DNA from: Lagopus muta
Lineage: Eukaryota > Chordata > Aves > Galliformes > Phasianidae
DNA length: 64,000 nt
Assembly (NCBI RefSeq): GCF_023343835.1
Contig: NC_064444.1
Coordinates: 9,539,219 to 9,603,218 of the forward strand
Reading direction: 5' to 3'
Both the position numbers and the translations under genes were made by a program. Below are positions 32,249 to 44,200 of this stretch, piece by piece; within the stretch, counting starts at the first letter, position 1; each line of letters begins with the position of its first letter. The notes beneath the pieces were generated by a model. The model was not told the DNA's origin. It ran no database searches and saw only the letters and a program-made list of their open reading frames with translations.

Positions 32249-33217
32249 ATGGAGCAAGCCAACTTCTACGAGGTCGATTCCCGGCCCCCGATGAGCAGCG
32301 GCCAGCACCACCAGCTCCAGACTCCCCTGCCCGGCAGCGCCTACGGCTACAGAGAGGCTCCCTCGGCGGCGGCACCTGCTGCGGGCGGCGCGGAGCTCGG
32401 CGACATCTGCGAGAACGAGCACTCCATCGACATCAGCGCCTACATCGACCCCGCCGCCTTCAACGACGAGTTCCTGGCCGACCTCTTCCAGCACAGCAAG
32501 CAGCAGGAGAAGCACAAGGCCGTCCTGGCCGGGGATTTCGATTTCCACGGCATGCACGGGGCCGGCGCGGCCGCCTCGGCGCCGGGGCACCACCCGCAGC
32601 AGCAGCCGCTGTTCGGCTGCGCGGCCGGCTACATGGACGGCAAGCTCGACCCGCTCTACGAGCGCATCGCCGCGCCGGGGCTGCGGCCGCTGGTCATCAA
32701 GCAGGAGCCCCGCGAGGAGGAGGAGGTGAAGGCGGCGGCCCTGGCGGCCCTCTACCCGCACCCGCAGCAGCACCCATCCCACCTGCAGTACCAGATCGCC
32801 CACTGCGCGCAGACCACCGTGCACCTGCAGCCCGGGCACCCCACGCCGCCCCCCACACCCGTGCCCAGCCCGCACCACCCGCACCATCCGCACCCCCCGG
32901 GCGCGCTGCCCGCCGCCCCCGGTGCCCTCAAGATGATGCCCGCCGATCACCGCGGCAAATCCAAAAAGACAGTGGACAAGAACAGCAACGAGTACCGCGT
33001 GCGCCGGGAGCGCAACAACATCGCGGTGCGCAAGAGCCGGGACAAGGCCAAGCAGCGCAACGTGGAGACGCAGCAGAAGGTGCTGGAGCTCACCACCGAT
33101 AACGAGCGGCTGCGGAAGCGGGTGGAGCAGCTCAGCCGGGAGCTGGAGACTCTTCGGGGCATCTTCAGGCAGCTGCCCGAAAGCTCGCTGGTGAAGGCCA
33201 TGGGCAGCTGTGCCTAG
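32249..33217 (+). CDS. CEBPA: C/EBP-alpha (bZIP transcription factor)
   Basis: This single-exon gene encodes 322 residues; the human protein is 358, and the difference lies in the shorter low-complexity middle. It is a nuclear activator that drives granulocyte, fat and liver differentiation and blocks the cell cycle. Order: N-terminal start [17 protein letters not shown]; transactivation element [19 protein letters not shown] (about 62-80); the internal start of the p30 isoform at Met102 (ATG at 32552, G at -3); sumoylation-type VIKQE around Lys151; a Pro/His-rich region with [10 protein letters not shown] (199-208), the site of GSK3-type phosphorylation; basic region about 237-270 with [10 protein letters not shown] (255-264); leucine zipper with leucines at 281, 288, 295 and 302; C terminus MGSCA. 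The start at 32249 is chosen by homology, the preceding uORF and G at +4. Stop is TAG at 33215-33217. Isoform choice is expected to be controlled by the uORF. Confidence 0.98.
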   Translation: MEQANFYEVDSRPPMSSGQHHQLQTPLPGSAYGYREAPSAAAPAAGGAELGDICENEHSIDISAYIDPAAFNDEFLADLFQHSKQQEKHKAVLAGDFDFHGMHGAGAAASAPGHHPQQQPLFGCAAGYMDGKLDPLYERIAAPGLRPLVIKQEPREEEEVKAAALAALYPHPQQHPSHLQYQIAHCAQTTVHLQPGHPTPPPTPVPSPHHPHHPHPPGALPAAPGALKMMPADHRGKSKKTVDKNSNEYRVRRERNNIAVRKSRDKAKQRNVETQQKVLELTTDNERLRKRVEQLSRELETLRGIFRQLPESSLVKAMGSCA

Positions 33218-34350
33218 CCGGGCCCTTCCGCTGCTCCGTGCGCTCCGAGCGGTGCCGGAGCGGGCTCAGATTGCGGGGGGTGGGCTTTTTTTTTTTGCTT
33301 TTTTTTTTCCCCAACAATAATGACCAATAACAGAAGCCAGGCAGCTGTAGTATTACCAGGTCGGTGCCTTAGGGTTGACACACGAATAAGCTGAAAAACG
33401 TGGTGGGTTTTGTAAGGAGAAAGGCGAAGGGAAGGAAGAGATTAAAAAAACCCACGTGTCTACACAGGGTAAATGACAATAATAATAGTAATAGTAATAA
33501 AGCACATAGAGCAGCCCAGATGTGCCTTAAAGCTGCCTGTAGGAGCTCTGTGCCCGCAGCCTGCCGAGGAAGGAGCGTGGGGACGTGCGGGCTGCGGGGC
33601 AGGCACGGGGACGGTGGCGGGTGCGGAGCGGCAGCGGCGCCGGACCGCCCCGGGCGGCAGAGGGACGGGACAGCCCGAGAGATGGACATCGGGACCGGCG
33701 GACAGCGCGGCCCGCGGACAGCCCGGCCTGGCAGCCGGACAGTAGGGCCGAGGGCGGCCCGGCGGAGCTCCCCGCGCCGGCGGAAAGAGCGGCGGCGACT
33801 TGTACTGTATGTCACGACATGGCGAAGCACAAGTGAATAAATACCTATCGATGCGGGTATTTACTACGAACTCTCAGCGTATTTTGCTTTCTCCCAGGAC
33901 ATTCAGCTCTTCTTCGTGTCTCTGTCTGCCCAAGCTGTGCCTCATGTAATGTGAAAGCCTTTCCGTGTATACTAGCTACACTATTTTTATTGCGTTACTT
34001 AGATCTTTGCCATCACACCACTTTCTTATCTGGTGACAGAGACTATGCCCTCGTGCTGCAACGTTATTTTATTATTTGTGTGGGTGGGTGGGTGAGTGCG
34101 AGCTGCGCTGCTGCGGGCGGCCAAGGCCCCGCTCCGGGCCCGGGGACAGAGCCGGGGGCAGCGGGAGGGCAGCGCGGGTGCGTGCGGGGCGCGTGTGCGG
34201 CGTGCGTGTGGGGTGGGAACGTGGACGTATATGCACACACATCGGTGTTTTGTTTTTGTTTTTTTTTTTCTAATTTGGGAGGGGACAGCATATACAGTTT
34301 TGTCGGATAGTCCTGGTTACATTCATAATAAACAGCATATACTCTGCCAT
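33218..34350 (+). terminator. CEBPA: CEBPA 3'UTR with two poly(A) signals
   Basis: AATAAA is present at 33836-33841 and at 34327-34332. The first would give a 3'UTR of about 0.64 kb, the second about 1.13 kb. The second is nearer the mammalian 3'UTR length. Early in the UTR a G-rich run is followed by two T runs (33,287-33,309). The distal half contains TATTTTATTATTTGTG and a GGGT repeat. Open frames here (for example 33,369-33,840) are shadows. Confidence 0.65.
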
Positions 34351-34399
34351 CACCGCCCGCTGAGTGTTCCACTGCTTGTCCCGGGGCCGGGCAGCTCCG

Positions 34400-35280
34400 A
34401 GCCCCTCTCGGCACCGCGGGCCGTTCGCCACGTTCTCGCGGCGCCTTCCGGAGGCGGCGGTCCGCCCCGTGCCGCGGGCAGGTGCGATCCCGCTCGGCGC
34501 TGCGGGGCCGGGGCGGAGGGAGCGCCCGGGTGGGACGCGAATGGCGTCGGGACACGCGGAGACGCCGCGCGGCCGCTCGCGGTGCCGGGCCCCGCCCCTC
34601 CCCCGGGGAGTTTCGCCCCGGCCGGGCAAGCAGACGCCGCTCTGGGGCTCGGCACGACACGATCCCCCCGTGGGGCCACGGCTACCGCGAGGCGCGGGGC
34701 CAGCCGCGACCGCCGGCCCGAGAGGGCGGCTCCGCCACGCCTCGGTGCGCCCGGGGTCGGGTTCGGGGCCGCAGCGCGAGGGGAGGCGGCGCGAGCAGCG
34801 GCTGCGATAGGGCGCCAGGGCCCCGCCCGGCGGCGGCCATCGGAGGGAGTGCGGCCGGCTAGGGCCGCGGGGCCGCGCCAGGCACGGGGGAGCCCGGGGC
34901 GGAAGGCCGTTCCCGAAGCAGAGCGATGCCGGAGCAACAACCAACGGCGTAGAGCGCGGGGTCGCGGGCGGAGACATCCCGCCGCCCCGGCGGTTCTCGG
35001 CTGCCTCGGCTGCGAGGAGCGGCGCCTCACGTGGGCGGGGCGCGCGCCGTAGCGGGGCGGAGAAGCGCTCCGCGGGGAAGCACCGAGGCGCACGCGGCAC
35101 GCCAGGCGCGAGGCGGGGGGGAGGCGGCCGGGAGCGCGGGCAGCGCCGAGCCCGCCGTGTTGCGGGGCGGCCGTCATCGAGCCGTGCGGGACGAGCCGCG
35201 CCGTCCCGGCGGTACCGAGCGCTCGGGCTCCTCTTGGCGGGACGCGCTGCGGGTACGCTCCGACTGCGCTGAGAGAAGGT
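34400..35280 (+). promoter_or_regulatory. CpG island with promoter-like core and splice donor
   Basis: A second GC- and CpG-rich block lies just beyond the CEBPA 3' end. A CACGTG E-box (35028-35033) abuts a GC box, with more GC boxes within 30 bp. About 240 bp later there is a consensus donor, GAGAGAAG|GTAAGG, with the exon side ending at 35278. This has the shape of a promoter and first exon of a plus-strand gene. No conserved peptide is recognisable in the possible exon, so a lncRNA or a 5'-untranslated exon of a gene to the right (SLC7A10 lies on this side in human) are both possible. Confidence 0.45.
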
Positions 35281-38200
35281 AAGGCCCGGCCTACTCCGAG
35301 CATCGTGGCGGCGCGGAGCGCGGGAGGGAGTGCGGCAGGATGAAGGATTTTTACTTCTCGGTTAGATTTACGTTGCTGTGAGGGAAGAGCTGCGCTCTAT
35401 GGGTGCTGGGCAAAAACACGGACGTTTGGTCGCGTTCCTCCTCCCGCCCCGCAGAGCCGTGCTGCTGCCGGCCATGTGCTGCGCTGCGCGGTGCCGTGCG
35501 CGTGGCGGCTCCGTTACCCGCAGCAGAAGGCGCTGGAGACTCCCGCCTTAACACCGCGCCAGGGCGAGCGGTGCTGGCCCAGTAGGGCTGTCGGCCCGCG
35601 CCCTTCCCGGTGCACGTGTCTCAGTGTGGCTGTGCAGGCCTTCCTCGCCCGGCCCGCGCCACGACGCCAGAGGCTGGGCTGGGACACGAGGGCCGGGACG
35701 GAGGGCGGGCGGTGAGGTGGAGCGGGGCGGGGGGAGGGAGGGAGAGAAAGAGCAGCTGTGTGCTCACACTGTGCGCGGGGGTGAGAGGTTGCTTGTGGCC
35801 GCAGTGAGGTCTGGGCCAGGGTGGGGGTGGAACGACAAGATTTTTCAGTGATTTGTTTTCTTCCACTGCAACAGGGGAATTACCCCAGTCAAACTTGCCT
35901 TTTCTACCTGCTTTGAGTGATTATAGGTCGGGAGGCAGGTTTTGGAGTACCCTGCAGTAATTTCCCTGCTGGCGGGGGGGCAGCGGGAGTTGCTTTGCTG
36001 TTAGGTGGAAGCAGGTGCTTCTCCACGCTGTGTGCTTGCCAAGTGTGACCCAGTTCAGAGGCGAAAACGATGAAAATTTAATTGAGTAAAAGGTTGTGGG
36101 ACAGACCCACTCTTGGTGTAATAGATTATGCCAAAATAATTTTTCTTACATTGGTGTCCCTGGTTCTGGGCTTCTCTTCCTTCCCCAGTAATGAAATCCT
36201 CATTTATACAGGTGAAGTCGTGTACAAATGCACACCATGCATGGAAGTATCTGTGTTCGTGTGCTTTGCTGCGCCCTATCTGAAATATGGCATTTTAAAG
36301 CCACCACAACGCTTAGTAATAGTTATTCCACAGGAAACTTCAGAAGAATGCAAATGTCTGTCCAGATAATTCTTGTAGTCCCTGCATCATTTGGGGTAGT
36401 CCTTGGTACCTCAGATGTTGACTGGATCTGAGAAGTCAGTCCTTACCCCAAAGGTGTTACAGTTTTGGTGGAAAATCAGCACGTGTTCGTAGTTTACTGA
36501 GCATGTCCAGAGTGGCGTGCTTCTCTGTAGGGGGCCCAATATAAAAAGCAACTCTTTGGAATAGGGATTTTTGTAAGGCTAGCTCCACAGTCTGTTTTTT
36601 TCCTTGAGCTGGATAAAGGCAGCATGTCCACAGCACACCGCCTGCCCGTGCTTTGCTGGAGGCTTGGTGACCTCGCCCTCTGTACAGGAGCAATGGGCTG
36701 GTGTCCTCAGGAGCGTGTGGCTGGGAGTCTGTAATTGGAAGGGAATCCTCACAAAAGGAAATCTGATTCATTTACTCTAAATATTTAACTGCAATTTTCT
36801 TACTTTAACACCATCCTATTTTACTGCACTATTGCATCTTGCCTCCAAAATTAATAGTTAACCACTGAGAAAGACAGGTCTGGCAGAATGGAAATCAGGC
36901 ATTATATTATCCCATGAGTCATGTGCATACAGAGAACCAAACAAGTGTCAGCCAATGGCTTTGAGCCCAAAATATGTCAAAGAGGAGATGTGTATCTTCA
37001 TTTATATTAAGTAGATAGAAAGCGTGTTGCTGTTCCCATTAAGCTGGTTGGAGCCCTGCCACTGGCTGCGGTGGGAACAGGATGGGCCCATGCAGCAGGA
37101 GCTGGCTCTGGCTACCTGCACTCACCGTAGTTTCTGTGCAGTAAGGGCAGCTTCTATTCTAACAGTTGTTCTTAGTTAGCAAGGAGTTTGGAGACCTGCC
37201 CTGGTCTAGATGTGATTCCTTTCTTTGTCAGGTGAATTGATTTCTCCTTTGAAGTATGAGGATGCACCGTAGTAAGCAGCAGCACGGCCTTTCAGAGTGC
37301 AGAGTAGGGAGAGAGTGACTGACGGGAGGATCAGCACAGCTCATTTCCTCAGCAGGGTTTTTGTGATATGTAACTATTTACATTTTTGAAAGCTGCATTT
37401 AGCAATTGACCCTGCTTTATGCATTCAGACCACTTTATTTGGCAGAATTTCAGCGGAATCAGGGGAAGTCTTTACTGAGTAAATGTCTCCAAGATGTGAC
37501 TTGTCCCTCAGGAAGAGGGGATGATACGAATAGCAGTGATACACCCCAACCGGGGACTGGGACATCAGGGCTGCTGCTGAACCGCTGCTGGTCAGTGGGT
37601 ATCACATGCCTGAGCTTTCACATACAGCCATACGCTCATCTGTTGCATACATGTTTTGTTTTTGTTGTGTTGTCATTGTATGTTAGGTCTTAATTCTCCT
37701 TTGTGGGGCAGAATTCAGTTTCATGTGGGGATTGGAGGCCTGGAAACGTATACTCACTGACTTCAGAAAAATCATTTTCACGTTTTTATTGATGTGCCAG
37801 TTCAGTTAAAATACTGTTGGTAAAGTTGGGCTGAAATGAGTATTTGTTGTTGACTCATAATTGTACAAATTAGGATTAAGCCTTCTCATAAAGTAGTATA
37901 AAATCTGGAAGTCTGTGTGCAAGTGCTGCTTGCTTTGTTCCAGTCAGCAGCTCTCCTCTGTTTACTGGAACTCAGGCTCAGTACCAAAAAAATGGGACTG
38001 CTGGTGTTCTCATACAGGCATCCTCAGCAGTTTTTGACCTGCAGTTGGTTACAGGATTGACTTGTTTGCAGTGAAACAGGTGAGGTGGGATTGCTTCTGT
38101 GTGCAGTGGAAGTAAGGCTTAGAGTCCCTAGTTTTGATTTTAAGAACGGGTTATTTGGCTCACTAAGTGAGGCAGGGATATAGCAAAAGTATTGGCAGTA

Positions 38201-41200
38201 TTTATTTCAAAAAGTCATAGTGCAATTACCACATGAAAGCACCAAGTTTTTATTCTAAGTGGACATGTAGGTCATGTAAATACAGCTCTGGCTGTACTGC
38301 TTTTTGTTTACATTGTGGGCAACAACATTTGCAAATATCGCATCAAGAATTCTGAGCCGATACAACTAACTTAAAAACAGCCTTTGCTAAGGCAGATTCC
38401 AAGTGAATATTTCATGAGAGCTGTAACAATGTGTGGGTCACTCCATAATCTGTGGGTGCCATTTGTGCTTTTGGTTATCTTTTGTAATTTGATGGTTGAA
38501 TGGTGTTGGAAATTGGAATTTTTACCTACCAGTAACATAACTAGCTTTTTAATGCTTGTGTGTGAACGATTTCCTTAAAATTATAAACAGTGACAGAAGT
38601 TTGGTGATCTTGTTGGTGTAGGCTGTGCTATGCAGGAGCTGGGCATGTCTGCAGTGCTCTGTCTGTGACCTGAGTTAGCCCTGCAAGAGCTCATGGGCCA
38701 CGCTGAGGGTTTTTGTATGCTTTTTGCAGCAGGTGATGTTTGCTCTTCTCTTTCTGCAGCTGTAGGAAAAAAATCAAATAATGAGAATGTTTTAGGGCTC
38801 ATGTGAGCAGTAGGTATTTTGGTATCTGTGTTCCTGCTTGTCACTGAGGGTGTTCCTTGAAGGCTTGCACACTGCAGTGCCGGACGCCTTCCCTGTGGAT
38901 TGCAGTTGTCCTCTCATGCCGTCACTACGCGCTGCTGGTTACTGAGGGAGAGCTCCCTGGGCGTGCTGCTGCTGGGGAGGAGCTCTTGGTGCTCTTGGTG
39001 CTGCTGGCTCTGTGGGCCGTGGTGGGGCTGAGGTGGGAGCTGTGCTGCCGGCTCTGGCCTGCGACCTGCAGTGTTCAGAAGAAAATGGGATATACCGAGG
39101 GGAGGTTAGAAAAGAGAAAAGGCAGACAGCAGCTGTTGAGGTGTAGGGGCGAGAAGATTCAGAGTTGATGCTGCTGGCAGCAGGCCTAACTGGAGTGGGA
39201 GCAAGGCTCCAAAGGAGGGGGATCCAGGCCAGGGGACAGCGAGAGGTATGACAGCTTCTGTTTGAAGACCCAACACTTGCATAGGGCTCCAGCCAGAGCC
39301 TGATGGGTGCAGTGTGATGGCAGGCAGGCAGTAGGCATGCTGAGGTTGCTATTTTGTTAGCTTTCATGCTATATAACATCATCTGTTTATTTAGAAAAGC
39401 GTGTTTTTCACCCCAGTCGGAGTCATTTCCCGTGAAAAGCAAAGCTCTCTTGCTGGGAGGACTGCTGGGTTCTGTGAAACACTAGAGCGACCAGAAAAGT
39501 TACAGAAAATTTTGAAACATAGGGGAATCCTTCCCTGCATTTCTTCCATCACCCACATACGTCCCAGAATGCCAGTGTGATAGGGGAGAGCAGGGCAAGG
39601 ATACAGTTCATGTCTGGGCTGTGTGCACGTCCTGGGCAGCTGTTTGTGATGTCCAGTGTGGGCTGTACCCCCACCAACGTGTGCAGCTGCTGGCACATAC
39701 CACCAAAGTGTGGCACATCAGCTTTTATAGACAATTTGTTAGTTAGAGTTGAAAATGCAAAGCTACTTCTGATCTTAGAGTAGCAAACTTGCCCTGTAAG
39801 CAACTTTCTAGATTTCACGTATGACTGCATTAGTAGAGTCTATAATCTGTTGGCAGTTACGGCTGCTAGAGCTTTGCAATTTCGTTAATTTTATGTGCTA
39901 ATAAATGGCTCATGGGCAGCTCGCTCTTACCAACCAAGGCACTAGTACTGACTAAAGAATCAGGAGACTTAATGAAAGAGAATGAAATGTGGAGATCTTT
40001 TTGTTCAACTTCATCTTTTGCTCTTCTAGCTTAGTGCACTTGAGTGAGGTTTTCAAGTTTTTCGTTATATTCGTGCTCTTTAATAAAAACATACTGATTC
40101 TCATGAGGCTGGGGGGACATCGTTTGCCTTGAGAACTGTAGTCAGGTTGTAAGTTGTCGATACTGCTGTGTGTCGTCCTGCTAGCAGGGCTGAGCTGATG
40201 GCTGTGAATTGGGCAGCATGCATCTCTGTGCAGTGCTGCGGATACCCTGGGGCTCCAGCCTCCAGCTGGTCAGCATCACACAATTGCTACTAGTGGGTGG
40301 TGAGAAACACCTGTGAGGGGAGCACTCTCATCCCAGGTGTGCCGGGTGCTGGCAGGCAGGGGCTGGTTGTGTGTGCCAGGCACCAAACAGTCACAGAGGG
40401 CAACAAGCCCAGGCTACCTTAACTGCAAACGAGTGACTCAGCTGTTTCTGCAAAGTTCGGAGTTTCAGCAGAATATTTCTTTTTCCGCTATGCTGACAGC
40501 TTTTCCACCCACGTATTGCAAACGTGGCTTTGTGCCATGGATGTATTTTAGGATTATAAAGCGTAGTGTAAATTTTTAGAGTTACATATGAAAAAAGGTG
40601 CCTTCTGGATCTCGAAATATGTAGGTTGTATGTAGACTGGGGGAGTAGGGGAGCTCTTTCTAAAACCTAAGCCTTGGAGGAGATAGATCCCCATCTGTCA
40701 ATTCTGTTTTTATTTATTCCACTGAAAACCAGGCAGTGTGTTCAGACGTCCTGTATCTACAGAAATAGAATGCTCTGAAATCCCCCAGAGTTTTGGCAGA
40801 GCTTTTATTGTGGGCAGTTACTCATTCACACACCTGGTACGTACTGTTGGTCCTGTTATTGTAAGGCATTCCCAAACAGTCCTGCAGGGAAAATAAACTG
40901 CAGAGAGATATACAGGAAATTAACCATAATAAAACGCAAAAGGTTTCTTAATCTGTCAAGTGTATTGCAGTATTCAGTGAGTTACTGTACTCAGCTGAAG
41001 GTGAAATTGGATGGAGTATGTCTGTGATGTTACTGCAGCTCATTGAGACACATGCAGATACAGCCAGTGTACACCAAGCCGGTCCTTTGCCTGTCCTTGC
41101 TGTCAGTCTGGGACCTCTGCATGGATCAGGCATGGCAGGGCTGATTGTGGGGGAGGACAGCCAGGAGCTGGGGTCATGCTCGGTCATTTCTGTGCTCAGG

Positions 41201-44200
41201 CAGCCAGCTGTGGAATCCAAAGGTTTGCTCTGTTGTCACAAATTTTTTATGCCACAAATGCTGATGAGGCAGCAAAAGCCGCTATCAAGGGCCTCACCAC
41301 ATCATGGGAATAGAGAAGAGAAAGAGCAGAGATCCAGAGAAGTGCTGTTAGTGACCAGTAACCGCCAGGGCATGGCGGATGGCTCTTGTGAAGCTGGCAA
41401 GGCCACGGCTTCTCTAGACTCTCTGTCAGCTGGAGGGGCAGTAATTCATTGGTGATGTCTGCAGCAGTCCTCAGCTCGCTTTGCTTGTTGGATTTTGGGG
41501 TTTGGGTCTCTGTTTTGTTTTGGTCTTTTATGAAGTTACTTCCAAAGAAAAGATATAATAGAATATGACAGCATATATATTAAGCATAAAAGCATTATGT
41601 TCCTCTGGGAGCTGTTGGAGGAGAAGCAGCCGAGCCACTGAAATGCAACCCCACCGCTGCCATGAGTGCCTGTCGGCAGGTCAGATCTCTGCGGTCATGC
41701 TGGGTGGGTCTTGGGGAACCAAAGGGACAAGTGACTTTTGTCCCTGGCCAGCAGGAAGCCACCAGGCACAGAGACAAGCTCTCCCTGTTTCACCCTCAGG
41801 CTGCCAGCGGGCCAGGAAACAAGTCCTGCCAGCACCTTGCACTGTGTGCTGTCATGCTGTCCGCGTCACAACAGGGCAGCCTGGCTCCACCACTGCTCCT
41901 TCAGGGTCACAAGGAAGGGAAACAGTCCTGCTCCATTGCTGGAGCACTGGCTTGGCAGCCTTTATCTGTAGGCTGAGAGTGGGGATTTGTGAGCCTGAAA
42001 TTCAAAGTGAGACTGGTGGATGTGAGTGCCATGGGAACCAGAGCAAGCTGGAGGTTTACACGGATCCCCGCAGGGTTAGGGCTGCTGAGTTTCATATGGT
42101 GCTAGAAAAAAACAGTGTCTCTGGAATAAAAATCTGTCTGTGTCTCGAGGCAGCTGTGGGCACCTCCAGCCAGCACCTGATTCACTCGCGAACAGTTACC
42201 TGCGAGGCATCTCAGCTGGCAGACACTTGTCCGAGGCGCCGGAGGCTGCATGGGCTGTTTTCAGTTTAATCTATTTTTAATGTGGCGCCTTATTCCAAAC
42301 TGCTGAGTTCTCACATTTCCAAGCCGTCGTGGTAATAGGATTGTGCAGCCTTATTGGCTAGAGTTTTCCACCCCCAGTGCCAAAAGTTAGGCTCCTAAAT
42401 CCATATTTAAATGCCTAAATGAGGCTGACGAATCCTGCAGGAGTCAGTAGGAACTGGACGTGGTCTGCACCTTGGAAAATAACCAGGCTATTGGGTGTGT
42501 GAGCAACGCCTTGCTGTAGGCACCCAGATGTTGTGTTTTTATCCAGAATGACTGTGTGTGTCAGTGTGAAGGAGGGAGGTGAGATTAGTGCAAACAGGAG
42601 CTTTGTTGGGAATTTGGAAACGGGATACACTGAGAATCATAGCAGGTGCCCATCTCTTGCGTTGGCTTCATGTCTGCACTACTTCCGTACCCACGATCTA
42701 ACACTGCGTATTTTTACTCTGCTACCTTCTTCTGCTATTTCTATTTGTAGCACCCTGCTAGACTTGTTTCCAAGCCAATCCAAAATTCTTCTGAAACTCC
42801 CTTTGCTAACAGCAGCATGAAAGCAGAACTCCGCAGTGGCTGCAGCAATGGCAGGGGTTTGCTTTTAGCTGAGTGGTATCGGTCACTTCAGCCTTTTGAG
42901 TTGAACTGAGAATGGCAGTGCTATCTGCCAAGAGAAGCAGCTTGTAAAAGTTGTATGATGTTGCTTTTTTCATGGCAGACCTGAAAAATTCTGTACATTA
43001 AACTTCCAGCCAATGCTTGATATACATTTCCCTGATTGCTGTGTGTGAAAGGCTTGTTTTTGTGTTAGTACTGCAGGGTAACACATAAGACCATGGAAGT
43101 ACAATGCGCTTTCATCCAGATGAGGCAGAATTTATTTAGCTTGAAAGAGTGTTTTATTGCAGTATGAAAGTGTCACTTCAGGTTTTTATCCTGTTTTCTA
43201 CAGAGGAGGAATAAACTGTTTCCAGGGTCTCACCAGAAGATAAAATTCCCGTGGCTAGTCAATGGCAATGTGCTGGAGACTTGGAAAGCTTCAGCAAACC
43301 ACATCCTTTCACCCAGAGAGCATGGATAGAGCAGAGGAACCTCGTTCTGGTGGCTTTGGGTACCCCATTACCCTGACCCATCATAGTGCTAGCTGACTGC
43401 TGGCCCAGGAGCACCAGGGATGTGAGCACTGGGCGCAGTGCTGTGCAGCCTTAAGAGCCACACCCTGAAGCCAAGAGCAGAGCTGATGTGCTGAGGCTTC
43501 CCAAACAGTGTTTGATGTCCAGAGGACACCCTGAAAATGCGGCTGTTTCTGCAATCTCCTTCCATTCTCAGCTCCCTTGCCATCTCATCTGAAAACAGAA
43601 ACTTCATGCATGCTTCATGCTTGTGTCCTCTGAGGGCTTCCAGGGTCTCCCCAGGGACAGAGCCAGCAATCCTGCTGAAATAAGAGAGTGCTACTCCCTC
43701 CTTCTGGCTGGTATCAGTCTTCTAAGTCACTATCATTTATTTTAGAGCATTCACTGGGGAAGTGAGTGACCTGAGTTCAGTGCGTTCCTCAATCTGCTCA
43801 TCTCTCACTTCCCATGAGACGGTCTAAAAGCCAGCCCCCAGTTATTCTGGGTGAAACCCTTTGGCATGAAACCATGCCTCCCAGTAATGGGGTGTTTCTG
43901 CTTCCTGTCCCACTGTTGGTCAGCAGGTTGTTTCAGAGTGAAGTGATCAGGGTTTCGTGTTGTGAGGAACCCAGGGTACAGTTGTCTCACTGGAAGCTGG
44001 ATTGCCAGACCCCACTCCTCTGGGCATTCAGAGAAGACATCCCTCTGTCTCTGTGTGCCTGTGAATGAGAATGGAAAAATGCAGCTCCTTGGAGATGCTG
44101 TGCTGGGCTGGTGGGGGAGCAGAAAGTTTGCATGTGAATCAGAGATAGACCAGAGAGTGCAGGTGACTGAGGGGGAGGGACCTTGCTGAAACTGGAATTC

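Larger units (their letters stand above)
31130..33800. promoter_or_regulatory. CEBPA: CpG island over CEBPA promoter and gene
   Basis: A continuous CpG-rich block covers about 0.9 kb of upstream sequence, the leader and the whole reading frame. It dips in the early 3'UTR (33,290-33,540) and rises again to about 33,800. CEBPA is a CpG-island gene across most of its length in mammals too. Long antisense frames here are GC artefacts. Confidence 0.9.

Noticed and set aside
32219-32950. 243-codon minus-strand frame across CEBPA
   Set aside because: It is a mirror of the real CEBPA coding sequence with no homology of its own.
34350-35303. Overlapping long open frames on both strands (317 codons minus, 318 plus) 3' of CEBPA
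   Set aside because: Both strands are open at once with low-complexity composition, which is typical of GC-rich non-coding DNA. No family resemblance is seen.
41565-42269. 234-codon plus-strand frame downstream of CEBPA
   Set aside because: It has no domain or familiar sequence and is cysteine- and serine-rich in the manner of random translation. Kept as non-coding.
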